Source of the DNA: an uncultured Phocaeicola sp.
Lineage (GTDB): Bacteria > Bacteroidota > Bacteroidia > Bacteroidales > Bacteroidaceae
Length of the DNA stretch: 64,000 nucleotides
Direction: 5' to 3'
Assembly: GCA_944321015.1 (NCBI GenBank)
Contig: CALUJS010000007.1
Coordinates: 1 to 64,000 of the forward strand
Shown piece after piece: positions 27,622 through 37,537 of the stretch. The position numbers were made by a program, and so were the translations under genes. Under the pieces are notes generated by a model. That model made no database searches and had not been told where the DNA came from. It saw only the letters and a program-made list of their open reading frames with translations. Numbering within the stretch: position 1 is the stretch's first letter; each line of letters starts with the position of its first letter.

Positions 27622-28638
27622 ATGAGAATAGGAATTTTAACCTCCGGAGGGGATTGTCCGGGCATTAATGCCACGATACGCGGCGTTTGTAAAACTGCCA
27701 TAAACCATTATGGCATGGAGGTGATAGGTATACACAGCGGCTTTCAGGGCTTGTTGGATAATGACATGGAGGCTTTCGATGCCGAACACCTGTCCGGGCT
27801 GTTGGGCATGGGAGGCACGGTGTTGGGCACTTCGCGCGTGAAGCTCTTTCCTCGTCGGGGGTCGGATAATCATACCGAGAAGGCCATGCGCGCGATACAG
27901 ACAATGGAACAGCAACGGCTGGATTGCCTGGTGTGCATCGGGGGAAGCGGCACGCAGGCTACGGCTGCGCGCATTGCCGAGATGGGAGTCAATGTGGTCA
28001 CCATCCCGCAGACCATTGACAATGATGTATGGGGGACTGACTCGTCTATCGGATTTGATTCGGCAGTCGAAGTCGCTACTGAGGCCATCGACCGTCTGCA
28101 TTCCACGGCCACTTCCCACAAGCGTGTGATGGTCATCGAGGTTATGGGACATGAGGCCGGATGGCTGGCGCTGAACAGCGGCATGGCCGGCGGCGGTGAC
28201 ATCATCCTGCTGCCTGAGCTTTCTTACAAGATGCGCAATCTGGGTAACGTCATCATTGACCGCCTGAAGCACGGCAAGCCTTACAGCATCGTGGTCGTGG
28301 CCGAAGGCATACAGATTGACGGGGGAAACCGCAAACGCGCAGCCGAGTACATCGCCCAGGAGATAGAGTACGAGACGGGCTTTGAAACGCGCGAGACCGT
28401 GTTGGGCTATCTGCAGCGTGGCGGCACGCCTACTTCGTTCGACCGCAATCTGGCCACGCTCATGGGCGGACATGCCACCGACCTGATTGTGGCACGGCAG
28501 TTTGGCCGCATGGTGGCTTTGCATGGCGAACGGATAACTTCCGTGCCTTTGGCTGACGTGGCCGGCAGGCTGAAGTTGGTCACGCCTGAGGAAGACCTCA
28601 TCGTGCAAGGCAAGAAAATGGGGGTGTGCTTTGGCTGA
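27622..28638 (+). CDS. pfkA: 6-phosphofructokinase with non-canonical donor-site residues
   Basis: The enzyme makes fructose-1,6-bisphosphate in glycolysis. The 338-aa product has LTSGGDCPGINATIRGV at the N-terminus and VIEVMGHEAGWLAL and GYLQRGGTPTSFDR later. The residues that usually separate ATP- from pyrophosphate-dependent enzymes are unusual: GGSGT (residues 107-111) in place of GGDGS or GGDD, and PQTIDND (129-135) in place of PGTIDND or PKTIDND. By the known rule the Gly at position 110 favours ATP. The phosphoryl donor should be regarded as unproven. The rlmL-like gene follows 61 bp later. Confidence 0.92.
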   Translation: MRIGILTSGGDCPGINATIRGVCKTAINHYGMEVIGIHSGFQGLLDNDMEAFDAEHLSGLLGMGGTVLGTSRVKLFPRRGSDNHTEKAMRAIQTMEQQRLDCLVCIGGSGTQATAARIAEMGVNVVTIPQTIDNDVWGTDSSIGFDSAVEVATEAIDRLHSTATSHKRVMVIEVMGHEAGWLALNSGMAGGGDIILLPELSYKMRNLGNVIIDRLKHGKPYSIVVVAEGIQIDGGNRKRAAEYIAQEIEYETGFETRETVLGYLQRGGTPTSFDRNLATLMGGHATDLIVARQFGRMVALHGERITSVPLADVAGRLKLVTPEEDLIVQGKKMGVCFG

Positions 28639-28699
28639 ACGGCGTCTTTTCCGTTACTTTGCACTTTCATAACGTGTAAATATACCTTGGATATATATT

Positions 28700-30034
28700 A
28701 TGCAAGAATTCGAGCTGATAGCTAAAACATTTCAGGGGCTGGAGGAGGTTCTGGCCGGAGAGTTGACCCGGCTGGGGGCCAACAACGTGGAGATAGGAAG
28801 ACGAATGGTGTCGTTTACCGGTGACAAGGAGATGATGTATAGGGCCAACTTCGCATTGCGCACGGCCATACGCATCCTGAAGCCCATCAAGCACTTTCAG
28901 GCGACAACGGCCGACGAGGTGTATGAAGCCGTCAAGGGCATACCTTGGGAAGAATACCTCACACCGGAACAGAGCTTTGCCGTGGATGCCGTGGTGTTCT
29001 CCGATGAGTTCCGCCACTCCAAATTCGTGGCCTACCGCGTGAAGGATGCCGTGGCCGATTACTTCCGTGAAAAGACGGGCAAACGTCCGTCGGTGCGCAT
29101 AAACAATCCCGACCTTTCGCTTAATATTCATATCGCACAGAGCCGCTGCACGCTGTCGCTCGACAGTTCGGGCGAGTCGCTCCACCGTCGCGGCTACCGG
29201 CAGGAAGCCGTCGAAGCGCCGCTCAACGAGGTGCTGGCCGCCGGCATGATACTTCTCACCGGATGGCATGGCGAGTGCGACCTCATCGACCCCATGTGCG
29301 GTTCGGGCACCATCCCCATCGAAGCCGCCCTCATCGCCTGCAATATCGCTCCGGGCGTGTTCCGCAAAGAATATGCCTTTGAGAAATGGCGCGACTTCGA
29401 CCGCGAGCTCTTCGACAAGGTCTACAACGACGATTCCCAGGAACGCGAGTTCACCCACAAGATTTATGGTTACGACATCAACCGGCATGCCAACGAGATT
29501 GCCACCCGCAACGTGAAGGCTGCCGGAGTGGGACGCTACGTGGAACTGGCCGTGCGCCCCATGGAAGAGTTCCAGCAGCCGCAGGACAAGGCCATCATGA
29601 TAACTAACCCGCCTTATGGTGAGCGCATCTCGACCAATGACCTGCTTGGACTGTATCGCACCATAGGCGAACGGCTGAAACACGCTTTTACGGGCAATGT
29701 GGCCTGGGTGCTCAGTTACCATGACGAGTGTTTCGACCAGATAGGGCTTAAGGCATCGGAAAAGATCGAGCTGTTTAACGGCTCGCTGGCCTGCCAGTTC
29801 CGCAAGTATCAGCTCTTCAGCGGCAGTTTCAAGAGCTACATGGAGGACAACGCCGACGGCTTCAAGACCTTGCGTCGCGAGAAAACCGAACGGAAACCCC
29901 GTCGCGAAGAACGCGGCCGTTCCCCTCGTCGCGAGTTCGCTCCGCGCGATGGCCGAGAAAAACCCGGACAACGTTATGAAAACAAGTATAAACGTCAAGA
30001 GAAAAAGTCTAAACCTTATGAAAACAAAGATTAA
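28700..30034 (+). CDS. THUMP-domain class I RNA methyltransferase (RlmL/RlmK N-terminal-like)
   Basis: The 444-aa product has an N-terminal ferredoxin-like and THUMP region (residues about 1-160: FELIAKTFQGLEEVLAGEL, RINNPDLSLNIHIAQ), then an SAM-dependent methyltransferase with DPMCGSGTIPIEAALIA (near residue 197) and the catalytic NPPYGER (near 302). This matches enzymes making m2G in 23S rRNA, such as RlmL. The last about 55 residues form a very basic tail rich in Arg, Lys and Glu (KPRREERGRSPRREF and beyond), likely disordered and RNA-binding. The end overlaps the next gene's start by 17 bp. Confidence 0.92.
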   Translation: MQEFELIAKTFQGLEEVLAGELTRLGANNVEIGRRMVSFTGDKEMMYRANFALRTAIRILKPIKHFQATTADEVYEAVKGIPWEEYLTPEQSFAVDAVVFSDEFRHSKFVAYRVKDAVADYFREKTGKRPSVRINNPDLSLNIHIAQSRCTLSLDSSGESLHRRGYRQEAVEAPLNEVLAAGMILLTGWHGECDLIDPMCGSGTIPIEAALIACNIAPGVFRKEYAFEKWRDFDRELFDKVYNDDSQEREFTHKIYGYDINRHANEIATRNVKAAGVGRYVELAVRPMEEFQQPQDKAIMITNPPYGERISTNDLLGLYRTIGERLKHAFTGNVAWVLSYHDECFDQIGLKASEKIELFNGSLACQFRKYQLFSGSFKSYMEDNADGFKTLRREKTERKPRREERGRSPRREFAPRDGREKPGQRYENKYKRQEKKSKPYENKD

Positions 30035-32273
30035 CCTGACGCTGGCAGTGTTTCTGCTGTCGGCCCTTACCACCATGGCACAAAACCTGAAAAGCTTCAC
30101 GCTGGAGGACCTCATTCCCGGCGGAAACAATTACTTCAACTGCTCCATCAAGAACCTGTACGACGTGCAGTGGTGGGGCGACCGCTGCATTGTGCCCGAT
30201 GCCGAGGAAATCAAGGCGGTCAATCCGCGCAACGGCAAGGAGAACCTGCTCTTCACCGTGGGCGAGGCCAACCGCGACTTTGCCGCCTACACGGCAGTGA
30301 AGCTTCCTCGTGTGTTCAATCTCTACGGTACCACATTCCCTGACCCCGACCGGCCCATTGCCGTGATACGTTTTCCCGAATATGTGGTATACTACAACTT
30401 CGAGTTCCGCCACGTGGACCACGTCATCGCCTTGGGCAAGGGCGCGGCCAACATCGACCTTGCTCCCGGAGGAGGCGCGGCCGCTTACACCGTGGGCGAC
30501 TGCCTCTACGTGAGCCGCACGGCCAAGGCTGCCGACATCCGCTCGCTCAGTCCGGAGTTTGCCAATCCGGCCACGGCTCCGCAAGACCATGACCTGGTGT
30601 ACGGACAGGCTGTGCACCGCAACGAGTTCGGCATCATGAAAGGCACCTTCTGGAGCCCCAAGGGCAACCGTCTGGCCTATTACCGCATGAACCAGAGCAT
30701 GGTGACCGACTATCCGCAGGTGAACATCGAGACACGCATCGCCACCATGGAGCCGGACAAGTATCCCATGGCGGGCATGACCAGCCACAAGGTCACTGTC
30801 GGCGTGTATGACCTCGCCACGGGCAAAAGCGTGGACCTCGAAGCCGGAGACCCCACCGACCGCTACTTCACCAACGTGAGCTGGAGCCCCGACGAGCAGA
30901 AAGTGTACGTCATCGAGCTGAACCGCGACCAGAACTATGCCCAACTGGTGCGCTACGATGCTGCCACGGGCCATCGCGAAGCCGTCATCTACGAAGAGAT
31001 GCATCCCAAGTACGTGGAGCCGCAGCAGCCTCTCACCTTCCTGCCGTGGGACGACTCGAAATTCATCTACCAGAGCCAGCGCGACGGATATAACCACCTC
31101 TACCTTTTTGACCTCGACACGCCCGTCACCCCCGAAGTGAAGCAGGCCGACGGCGGAGGCACCTGCAAGGAGACGGTGAAAGTGACCCCGCTCACCGAGG
31201 GCGAATGGTTGGTGCAAAGCATTCTGGGCTTCAATGAGAAGAAAAAGGAAGTCTACATAGCCAGCACCGAAGTGTCGCCCATGCAGACCAACGTCTACGC
31301 CGTGAACGTGAAGAACGGACAACGCCGCGCCATAGGCAACAGCGAAGGCGTGCATGCAGCCCGGCTTTCGGCCTCGGGCAATTACCTCATTGACAACTAC
31401 TCCACGCCCGACGTGCCCCGCCGCATAGATCTCATCGCCACAGCCGGAAACAAGGTGACCAAGACCCTCTTCACCGCCGACGACCCTTGGAAGGGATTCA
31501 ACGTGCCCGAGATAGAGACCGGCACCATCAAGGCTGCCGACGGCGAGACCGACCTCTACTACCGTCTCATCAAGCCTGTGAACTTCGACCCTGCCAAAAA
31601 ATATCCCGCCATCATCTACGTTTACGGAGGTCCGCACGCACAGATGTTGCAGAACAACTTCCGCTACGCCGCACGCGGGTGGGACATCTACATGGCCCAG
31701 CTGGGCTACGTGATGCTCACCATCGACAACCGTGGCAGCTCCAACCGCGGACTGGCGTTTGAGAACTGCACCTTCCGCCAGCTGGGCACCGAGGAGATGA
31801 AAGACCAGATGAAAGGCGTGGAGCTGCTCAAGAGCCTGTCCTACGTGGATGCCGACCGTCTGGGCGTGCATGGCTGGAGCTTCGGCGGCTTCATGACCAC
31901 CAACCTGATGCTCACGCACCCCGACGTGTTCAAGGTGGCCGTGGCCGGAGGCCCCGTCATCGACTGGAAATATTATGAGGTGATGTACGGCGAGCGCTAC
32001 ATGGACACCCCCGAAGCCAACCCCGAAGGCTACAAGAATGCCGACCTGAAGCAGAAGGCGGGCAACCTGAAAGGCCGTCTGGAGCTGATTATCGGCGGCA
32101 ACGACCCCACCTGCGTGCCGCAACACACGCTGTCGTTCATCCGCGCCTGCATCGACGCGGGCACGCACCCCGACCTCTTCATCTATCCCGGACAGGGACA
32201 CAACATGGTGGGACGCGACCGTGTGCACCTGCATGAACACATCACCCGCTACTTCGAGGATCATTTGAAGTAA
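30018..32273 (+). CDS. Dipeptidyl peptidase IV-like serine peptidase (S9)
   Basis: The enzyme removes Xaa-Pro dipeptides from peptides in the periplasm. I chose ATG 30018 because it opens a clear signal peptide (MKTKINLTLAVFLLSALTTMAQ); the frame extends upstream into rlmL without a better start. The 751 aa comprise a beta-propeller (DPPIV N-terminal region) and an alpha/beta hydrolase domain with catalytic Ser621 (GWSFGG), Asp696 (GGNDPTC) and His728 (GQGHNM). It overlaps the preceding gene by 17 bp. Asaccharolytic and gut Bacteroidota use such enzymes for dipeptide uptake. Confidence 0.95.
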   Translation: MKTKINLTLAVFLLSALTTMAQNLKSFTLEDLIPGGNNYFNCSIKNLYDVQWWGDRCIVPDAEEIKAVNPRNGKENLLFTVGEANRDFAAYTAVKLPRVFNLYGTTFPDPDRPIAVIRFPEYVVYYNFEFRHVDHVIALGKGAANIDLAPGGGAAAYTVGDCLYVSRTAKAADIRSLSPEFANPATAPQDHDLVYGQAVHRNEFGIMKGTFWSPKGNRLAYYRMNQSMVTDYPQVNIETRIATMEPDKYPMAGMTSHKVTVGVYDLATGKSVDLEAGDPTDRYFTNVSWSPDEQKVYVIELNRDQNYAQLVRYDAATGHREAVIYEEMHPKYVEPQQPLTFLPWDDSKFIYQSQRDGYNHLYLFDLDTPVTPEVKQADGGGTCKETVKVTPLTEGEWLVQSILGFNEKKKEVYIASTEVSPMQTNVYAVNVKNGQRRAIGNSEGVHAARLSASGNYLIDNYSTPDVPRRIDLIATAGNKVTKTLFTADDPWKGFNVPEIETGTIKAADGETDLYYRLIKPVNFDPAKKYPAIIYVYGGPHAQMLQNNFRYAARGWDIYMAQLGYVMLTIDNRGSSNRGLAFENCTFRQLGTEEMKDQMKGVELLKSLSYVDADRLGVHGWSFGGFMTTNLMLTHPDVFKVAVAGGPVIDWKYYEVMYGERYMDTPEANPEGYKNADLKQKAGNLKGRLELIIGGNDPTCVPQHTLSFIRACIDAGTHPDLFIYPGQGHNMVGRDRVHLHEHITRYFEDHLK

Positions 32274-32355
32274 GTGGACGAGTCAACAAGGGACTAGCAT
32301 ACCCCGTGACGGACAACCATACACAATATAAAAACAGACAAAGAACCTATACATT

Positions 32356-33624
32356 ATGAAACTTCTATTACTTGGTTCGGGCGGACGCGAGCACGCGCTG
32401 GCTTGGAAGATAGCCCAAAGCCCGAAAGTGGAACAGCTTTACATAGCGCCCGGCAATGCCGGAACAGCCCTCGTGGGCGAGAATGTGCCCATCAAGGCCG
32501 ACGATTTTGACGCCATAGGCCGCTTCGTGCTGGAGCAGGGCGTGGGCATGGTGGTGGTCGGCCCTGAAGACCCGCTGGTGAAAGGCATTTACGACTACTT
32601 CAAGGCCGACCCGCGGTTGGCCGCCATCCCCGTCATCGGCCCGTCAAAAGCCGGAGCGGTGCTCGAAGGCAGCAAGGAGTTTGCCAAGGGCTTCATGGAA
32701 CGCCACGGCATCCCCACGGCACGTTACCGCAGCTTCACGGCCGACCGCGTGGATGAAGGCTGCGCTTTCCTTGAGACCCTGCAGGCCCCCTATGTGCTCA
32801 AGGCCGACGGACTCTGCGCCGGCAAGGGCGTGCTCATCGTGCCCACGCTCGACGAGGCCAAGCGCGAGCTGCACCAGATGCTCGACGGCATGTTCGGCCA
32901 GGCATCGGCCAAAGTAGTCATCGAGGAGTTCCTCAGCGGCATAGAGTGCTCGGTGTTCGTGCTCACCGACGGCAAGAATTACAAGATACTGCCCGAAGCG
33001 AAGGACTACAAGCGCATAGGCGAGGGCGACAAAGGACTGAATACCGGCGGCATGGGTTCCGTGTCGCCCGTCCCCTTTGCCGACGAGACATGGATGCGGA
33101 AGGTGGAAGACCGCATCATCCGTCCCACCGTGGAGGGACTGGCCGCCGAGGGTATCGACTACAAAGGCTTTATCTTCTTCGGCCTGATTAACGTGGGCGG
33201 CGACCCGATGGTCATCGAATACAACGTCCGCATGGGCGACCCCGAGACCGAAAGTGTGATGTTGCGTGTCAAGAGCGACCTAGTGGACCTCTTCGAAGGC
33301 GTGGCTGCGGGCGACCTCGACCGTCGCACGCTGGAGATTGACCCCCGCTCGGCGGTGTGCGTCATGCTCGTGTCCGGCGGATATCCCGAGGCATACGACA
33401 AGGGTTATCCCATCACAGGCATAGGCGACGTGGACGACAGCATCGTGTTCCATGCCGGTACGGCTTTGAAGGACGGCCGGGTGGTGACGGCCGGCGGACG
33501 TGTCATCGCCGTCAGCTCCTACGGCACGGACAAGGCCGACGCTTTGGCGCGCTCGTTCCGCAACGCGCAGAAAATCGACTTCGAGAAGCGTTACTTCCGT
33601 TCCGACATAGGATTTGACCTTTAA
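32356..33624 (+). CDS. purD: Phosphoribosylamine-glycine ligase
   Basis: PurD performs the second step of purine synthesis, joining glycine to 5-phosphoribosylamine with ATP. The 422-aa product begins [20 protein letters not shown] and contains the ATP-grasp elements [30 protein letters not shown] and [20 protein letters not shown] lies near the metal site. The length is standard. The gap upstream (32274-32355) holds one half of a GACGAG/TCAACAAG repeat. Confidence 0.97.
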   Translation: MKLLLLGSGGREHALAWKIAQSPKVEQLYIAPGNAGTALVGENVPIKADDFDAIGRFVLEQGVGMVVVGPEDPLVKGIYDYFKADPRLAAIPVIGPSKAGAVLEGSKEFAKGFMERHGIPTARYRSFTADRVDEGCAFLETLQAPYVLKADGLCAGKGVLIVPTLDEAKRELHQMLDGMFGQASAKVVIEEFLSGIECSVFVLTDGKNYKILPEAKDYKRIGEGDKGLNTGGMGSVSPVPFADETWMRKVEDRIIRPTVEGLAAEGIDYKGFIFFGLINVGGDPMVIEYNVRMGDPETESVMLRVKSDLVDLFEGVAAGDLDRRTLEIDPRSAVCVMLVSGGYPEAYDKGYPITGIGDVDDSIVFHAGTALKDGRVVTAGGRVIAVSSYGTDKADALARSFRNAQKIDFEKRYFRSDIGFDL

Positions 33625-33645
33625 TGTTTGGGGGACGAGATTTCA

Positions 33646-33713
33646 GTTGACGAGGGGACAAGGAGACTAGCCTTCCTTGTCTGCTTGTCTCCTCGTCGAC
33701 TTGTCTGCTTGTT
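33646..33713. repeat. GACGAG...GACAAG inverted repeat after purD
   Basis: GACGAGGGGACAAG near 33650 faces CTTGTCTCCTCGTC near 33684-33697 (13 of 14 bases pair), with further copies of CTTGTCTGCTTGT and GTTGACTCGTTCC. It is probably the purD terminator. The same heptamer family forms a perfect hairpin at 57972-58022. Confidence 0.6.
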
Positions 33714-33769
33714 GACTCGTTCCCTGAATTCTCCTCTTCTGAACCCTCGTCAACTCATCACCTGAAAAA

Positions 33770-34765
33770 GTGACTCAGAAACACTACTTGGACAGACTGG
33801 CCACGGGAAAACTTCCGTTGCTTGTGTGCGTCGTGGCGGCATCGGCCTATTGGTGGCTGGTGCCCGTGGAAGCGTCTGCGCCCGAGTCCGGCAGCTTGTG
33901 GGGACGTCTGCTGGCCTTTCTTCCGGCGGGCGTCTGTGCGGCGGCGGGTTACGTGTTGTCGGCCCTGGGGATAATCCTGCTGGCTGTTCTCACCGTGAGC
34001 CATGCGCTCATCCGGGTGCAGTCCACGTTCTACATGGGGCTGTATGCCTTGCTGTCGGCCTGCCTGTTGCCTCATGTGGTTCAGGCCGGGCAGGTGTGGG
34101 CGTGTTGTCTGGCGCTCATGTTTCTGTCGCTGTTTCACACCTATCAGCGTGTGGAGCCGGTGGATGACGTGTTTCGCGGGTTCTTCTTCTATGGCGTGGG
34201 CGTGTTGTTTTTTCCGCAAGGCGTTTGGTTGTTGCCTTTTCTGCTGGGCATGCAGGCGTGGTTTCACAACGTTACGCTGCGCACCTTCTTTGCTGCGCTG
34301 TTGGGGGCATGCCTTCCGGCCTGGTTCCTGTTGGCCTATGCTTACGGGCTGGATGACATGGAGCTGCTTCGGCGCACGTTGGGCCGGGCCGTCGATTTCA
34401 AGGCGATCGACTATGCCGGTGTCGGGCCGACGCGCTGGGTTGGACTGGGCGTTGTCGTGGCGCTGACCTTGTGGTGCTGCGTGTGTTATGCGGGTCGCAG
34501 CTATCAGGATAAGATACGCACGCGCCTGTTCCTTTATTATGTCATGACCGTAGAGGCGATTTGCCTGTTGTTTTTCTTTCTGCAGCCGCAGCATTACGAC
34601 ATGCTGGTCGGCGGGGGCGTGGTGCCTTGCAGCAGCCTGCTCGCGGGACAATATTTCGCCGTCAACCGCGACCGCCGCGCTTTCGTGGCGTCCGTCGTGA
34701 CGCTTGTTTTGCTGGCGGCTCTTTATGCGTTCAACCTATGGATACGGCTCTTCAGTTTCTCCTAG
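33770..34765 (+). CDS. Multi-pass membrane protein of unknown function
   Basis: The 331-aa product starts at a GTG (33770) and contains about eight hydrophobic segments, for example LLVCVVAASAYWWLVP, ALGIILLAVLTVSHALI, FYMGLYALLSACLLPHVV, GFFFYGVGVLFFPQGVWLLPF and SVVTLVLLAALYAFNLWI. I recognise no family motif. The gene overlaps the next one by 28 bp, so the two membrane proteins are probably made together. A later start is possible. Confidence 0.7.
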   Translation: MTQKHYLDRLATGKLPLLVCVVAASAYWWLVPVEASAPESGSLWGRLLAFLPAGVCAAAGYVLSALGIILLAVLTVSHALIRVQSTFYMGLYALLSACLLPHVVQAGQVWACCLALMFLSLFHTYQRVEPVDDVFRGFFFYGVGVLFFPQGVWLLPFLLGMQAWFHNVTLRTFFAALLGACLPAWFLLAYAYGLDDMELLRRTLGRAVDFKAIDYAGVGPTRWVGLGVVVALTLWCCVCYAGRSYQDKIRTRLFLYYVMTVEAICLLFFFLQPQHYDMLVGGGVVPCSSLLAGQYFAVNRDRRAFVASVVTLVLLAALYAFNLWIRLFSFS

Positions 34766-35202
34766 ATTACGGCTATGCGGGCATGTTTCTGGCCGCCTTT
34801 CTGGCGGGCAGCATCCTGCCGTTCAGCTCCGAGGCTTTGCTCGTGGCTTTTGTGCGCATGGGGCTCGACCCCGTGCTTACCGTTGTCTGTGCCACGGCCG
34901 GCAATACGGCCGGCTCCATGACATGCTACTGGATTGGCCATTTGGGCAAGATGGATTACGTCGAACGCTGGCTGAAGGTGAAGCCCGAGAAGCTGGCCCG
35001 TGCCGAACGGTTCATCCGGGGGCGCGGGGCGTGGATGGCGTTCTTCTCTTTCCTGCCCGTCATTGGCGACGGCATCGCCATCGTGCTGGGCCTGATGCGC
35101 GCCAACCTGCCCGTCACGGTGTTGTCCATGACGTTGGGCAAGCTCTTGCGCTATGTCTTGTTGGTGCTGGCCGCCGAGGGCGTCGTGCGGCTGGTCTTCT
35201 AA
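34738..35202 (+). CDS. YqaA/DedA-like small membrane protein
   Basis: The 154-aa product has a VTT/SNARE-associated-like core: GYAGMFLAAFLAGSILPFSSEALLVAF split around the re-entrant loop, CATAGNTAGSMTCYWIGHLGK, and FIRGRGAWMAFFSFLPVIGDGIAIVLGLMR read in two parts (FIRGRGAWMAFFSFLPVIGD; GIAIVLGLMR). This fits YqaA proteins, relatives of DedA lipid flippases. ATG 34738 is internal to the preceding gene, and the product starts neatly at the first helix. A lipid or ion transport role is inferred from relatives. Confidence 0.87.
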   Translation: MDTALQFLLDYGYAGMFLAAFLAGSILPFSSEALLVAFVRMGLDPVLTVVCATAGNTAGSMTCYWIGHLGKMDYVERWLKVKPEKLARAERFIRGRGAWMAFFSFLPVIGDGIAIVLGLMRANLPVTVLSMTLGKLLRYVLLVLAAEGVVRLVF

Positions 35203-35213
35203 TTTTAACGGGG

Positions 35214-35300
35214 CATATGGAGGCTCGTGAGCGTGCATATGGCCGCTCGCGTCTGCGCATATGGACGCTTACGCCCGGGCATATGAAGGCGTAAGCGTCG
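35214..35300. repeat. 22-bp palindromic repeat array E (about 4 units)
   Basis: Units start at 35214, 35236, 35258 and 35280, each opening CATATG. It fills the gap between two convergent genes. Confidence 0.9.
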
Positions 35301-35326
35301 TCAATCGTAGTATGGTCGGCTTGGTC

Positions 35327-37525
35327 TTATTCGGATTCTTTTGCCGTTTGTGTGAAGGTTGTGTACACCACGGAGTAGTCCAGCCTTTTGAGTTCTTCCG
35401 ACAGGTTTTTCCAGTCGGTCAGGCATTTGTGCTTTTTGTTTTTCTCGTCGCACGACGTGTCGGGCGGGAGCGCGCGTTGTTCTTCTTCCGTCATGCCTGT
35501 GTATCCCAGCATGTAGTGCGAGGCGTTCCATCGCAGATGTTCTCCGATGGAGAGGTTGACCAGGCAGGCGTGGCGCGCGTCTTGCGAGGGGGCGAACGAA
35601 AACTCTTCCGGGCGGGGAAGAGGTTCTTTCAGATAGGCCTCGTCGGTCAGCATGCGCTTGGTGTAGCGGTGCAGGCTGTTTTCCATGTCCTGGAACTCTT
35701 TCCGATACAGGCTTTGCCGGCGCAGGGCGGCTGTGGCGGCGTCGGTCGCTTCCAGGCTTTGCGCGCGGCGTTCCTCCCAGGTGCATCCGTTCGTCAGGCC
35801 GAGCGTGCGGTTGTAGTTCGTGTAGAACAGTCGTGCCATCGCGCGCAGTTCGTTGTCCACGATTGTCCGTTTGGAATAAAGTTCGGCCGTGGTTCCGAAC
35901 GGGGTGATTACTCCCTTGCTGTGTTTGGCTATCTGCATCAGCTGCGTTTCGTTTTCGGCGTCATACGAGCGGACGAATATGCCCAGCCGGTTTGTCCCGT
36001 CTTTGCGGTGGCGGACGGCATATTGCCAGATGTCGACGGCCAGTGCGAGGCCGCTTTCATCGTCGCCCGGAGCGATGACGACATAGTTGAGCGAGTCGAT
36101 GAGGCTGCCCAGCCTGTCCCAGAAGGCTTGCGTGTGTATGTCCTCCTGAATGAACGTGACGTCTTTGCCGGCCGCCGTGCGCAGGGCCGGTGTCCGTCGG
36201 CAGAAGGAGGCTCCGAGCTCGTTCATGCGGCGGTCTACGATGAAATGGCGCGCGGGGCTTTGTTGCCCGTCGGCACCGGCGAACGCGCTGAACTCGTAGA
36301 GGAAACGGAATGCGTTCTGTCCTGTTTCTCCGAAGCCGATTGTCAGAGAGGTGAAAGTCGATGTCACGCATCCCAGCCGTTTGTTGGTCTCCACAAAGCG
36401 GATGGGATGAGCCTTGTAGGCGTGTGGGTCGTTGTCGTCGCGCATCAGTTTCAAGGCATTGGCGGCCAGTTGTCCTTCGTGCACCAGATGGACTTCGGCG
36501 CAAGTCACTGCGTAGACCGAACGATTGACCGGAGTAGATTGCGCCTGGCAATAGACCACCGGGCGGATGTTGACGAAAACTCTGTCCTGCAAGACGTTGA
36601 GCACGGCCTTGACGTTGTCTTTCCCGTTGCGCGACAAGAAGAAGAGCCGCACGCACGACGCGTGGCGCATGATGGGGCGCAGGGCCTGCAGTTCGAGGCT
36701 GTCCAGCGCGTTGCGGTTTGCATGTTCCATCCTGTGCGGGAGCGACGCGCTGTGCATCAGGATGGATTTCAGTCCTGTCATGCGTTGCACCTGTTCGGTC
36801 TTGTAGGAGAACAGTCCGAAGATGTGGCTGAAACTCATGCGTTGCGCTTCGTGGTGTTCTTCGCCGGGCATGTCGATGAAGACGATGCGTTCCTTGGCGT
36901 TGCCGACGGAGTGCTCGTAAAGGTCGCGGGCGGTCATCAGGCTGCGCTCGTCGACGCCGAAAAAGATGTTGACCGTTCGCGACGAAGGGAACAGCGTCCA
37001 CATCTTCCGCCGTATCCAGAATATGATGCGCCGCCAGAAACAGTTGATGGCAAACGATGCGCTGACGGCCACGGCCGAGAAGTGGGTCAGGGCGAAGAGC
37101 GCCATGTAGATGGGATTGTCCTTGCAATGCTCGTCCACCTCGAGCAGGTCGGAATGTGACACAAACATCTCCAACGACGAAAGGAACGGTCGGAACAGCA
37201 GTGCCGTCAGCGACCGGCTCGTCCCTTCCCAGAAGAAGCCGACGAGATAGAGCAGGTAGCCTGCTACAAAGGTCGTCGCGGCCCACCATTTGAACGCTTT
37301 CCTGCCGTGGCTGCGCCGACGGTAAGATTCGTGCCGGCACGCATACTGCGCGACGTGTGCGAGCAAGGCGACAAGCGAAACGACACAGACAATCGTGCCG
37401 ATGCAGAGGATGAACCATGCCACGTGTTGCATCCAAGGGAAGCCGTGGGCGATATCCGGCGATGGTTGGAAGAGTTGTTCCAGATTTCGGCCGATGTCCT
37501 GAAAGAGTTCGTTCTCGTGTTTCAT
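35327..37525 (-). CDS. Membrane protein with Rossmann-like region and C-terminal RyR-like domain
   Basis: The 732-aa product has three hydrophobic segments (about residues 35-60, 79-98 and 139-165) with an intervening FRPFLSSLEMFVSH stretch that could be re-entrant. A first Rossmann-like segment follows (VNIFFGVDERSLMTARDLYE, near 185), then a second with a TrkA-like glycine loop (SLTIGFGETGQNAFRFLYEF, near 395). YVVIAPGDDESGLALAVDIW fits a further strand-helix unit. The C-terminus (EHLRWNASHYMLGYTGMT, then KKHKCLTDWKNLSEELKRLD) resembles the ryanodine-receptor (RyR) domain. The layout recalls ligand-gated ion channels with RCK domains, but channel function is inference. The stand-alone RyR protein is encoded 12 bp upstream. 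Confidence 0.6.
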   Translation of the reverse strand: MKHENELFQDIGRNLEQLFQPSPDIAHGFPWMQHVAWFILCIGTIVCVVSLVALLAHVAQYACRHESYRRRSHGRKAFKWWAATTFVAGYLLYLVGFFWEGTSRSLTALLFRPFLSSLEMFVSHSDLLEVDEHCKDNPIYMALFALTHFSAVAVSASFAINCFWRRIIFWIRRKMWTLFPSSRTVNIFFGVDERSLMTARDLYEHSVGNAKERIVFIDMPGEEHHEAQRMSFSHIFGLFSYKTEQVQRMTGLKSILMHSASLPHRMEHANRNALDSLELQALRPIMRHASCVRLFFLSRNGKDNVKAVLNVLQDRVFVNIRPVVYCQAQSTPVNRSVYAVTCAEVHLVHEGQLAANALKLMRDDNDPHAYKAHPIRFVETNKRLGCVTSTFTSLTIGFGETGQNAFRFLYEFSAFAGADGQQSPARHFIVDRRMNELGASFCRRTPALRTAAGKDVTFIQEDIHTQAFWDRLGSLIDSLNYVVIAPGDDESGLALAVDIWQYAVRHRKDGTNRLGIFVRSYDAENETQLMQIAKHSKGVITPFGTTAELYSKRTIVDNELRAMARLFYTNYNRTLGLTNGCTWEERRAQSLEATDAATAALRRQSLYRKEFQDMENSLHRYTKRMLTDEAYLKEPLPRPEEFSFAPSQDARHACLVNLSIGEHLRWNASHYMLGYTGMTEEEQRALPPDTSCDEKNKKHKCLTDWKNLSEELKRLDYSVVYTTFTQTAKESE

Positions 37526-37537
37526 ATCTTTGGTGAT

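Noticed and set aside
30009-32264. 751-codon antisense frame over the dipeptidyl peptidase gene
   Set aside because: The catalytic motifs on the plus strand are intact; the antisense translation is compositionally odd and without recognisable motifs.
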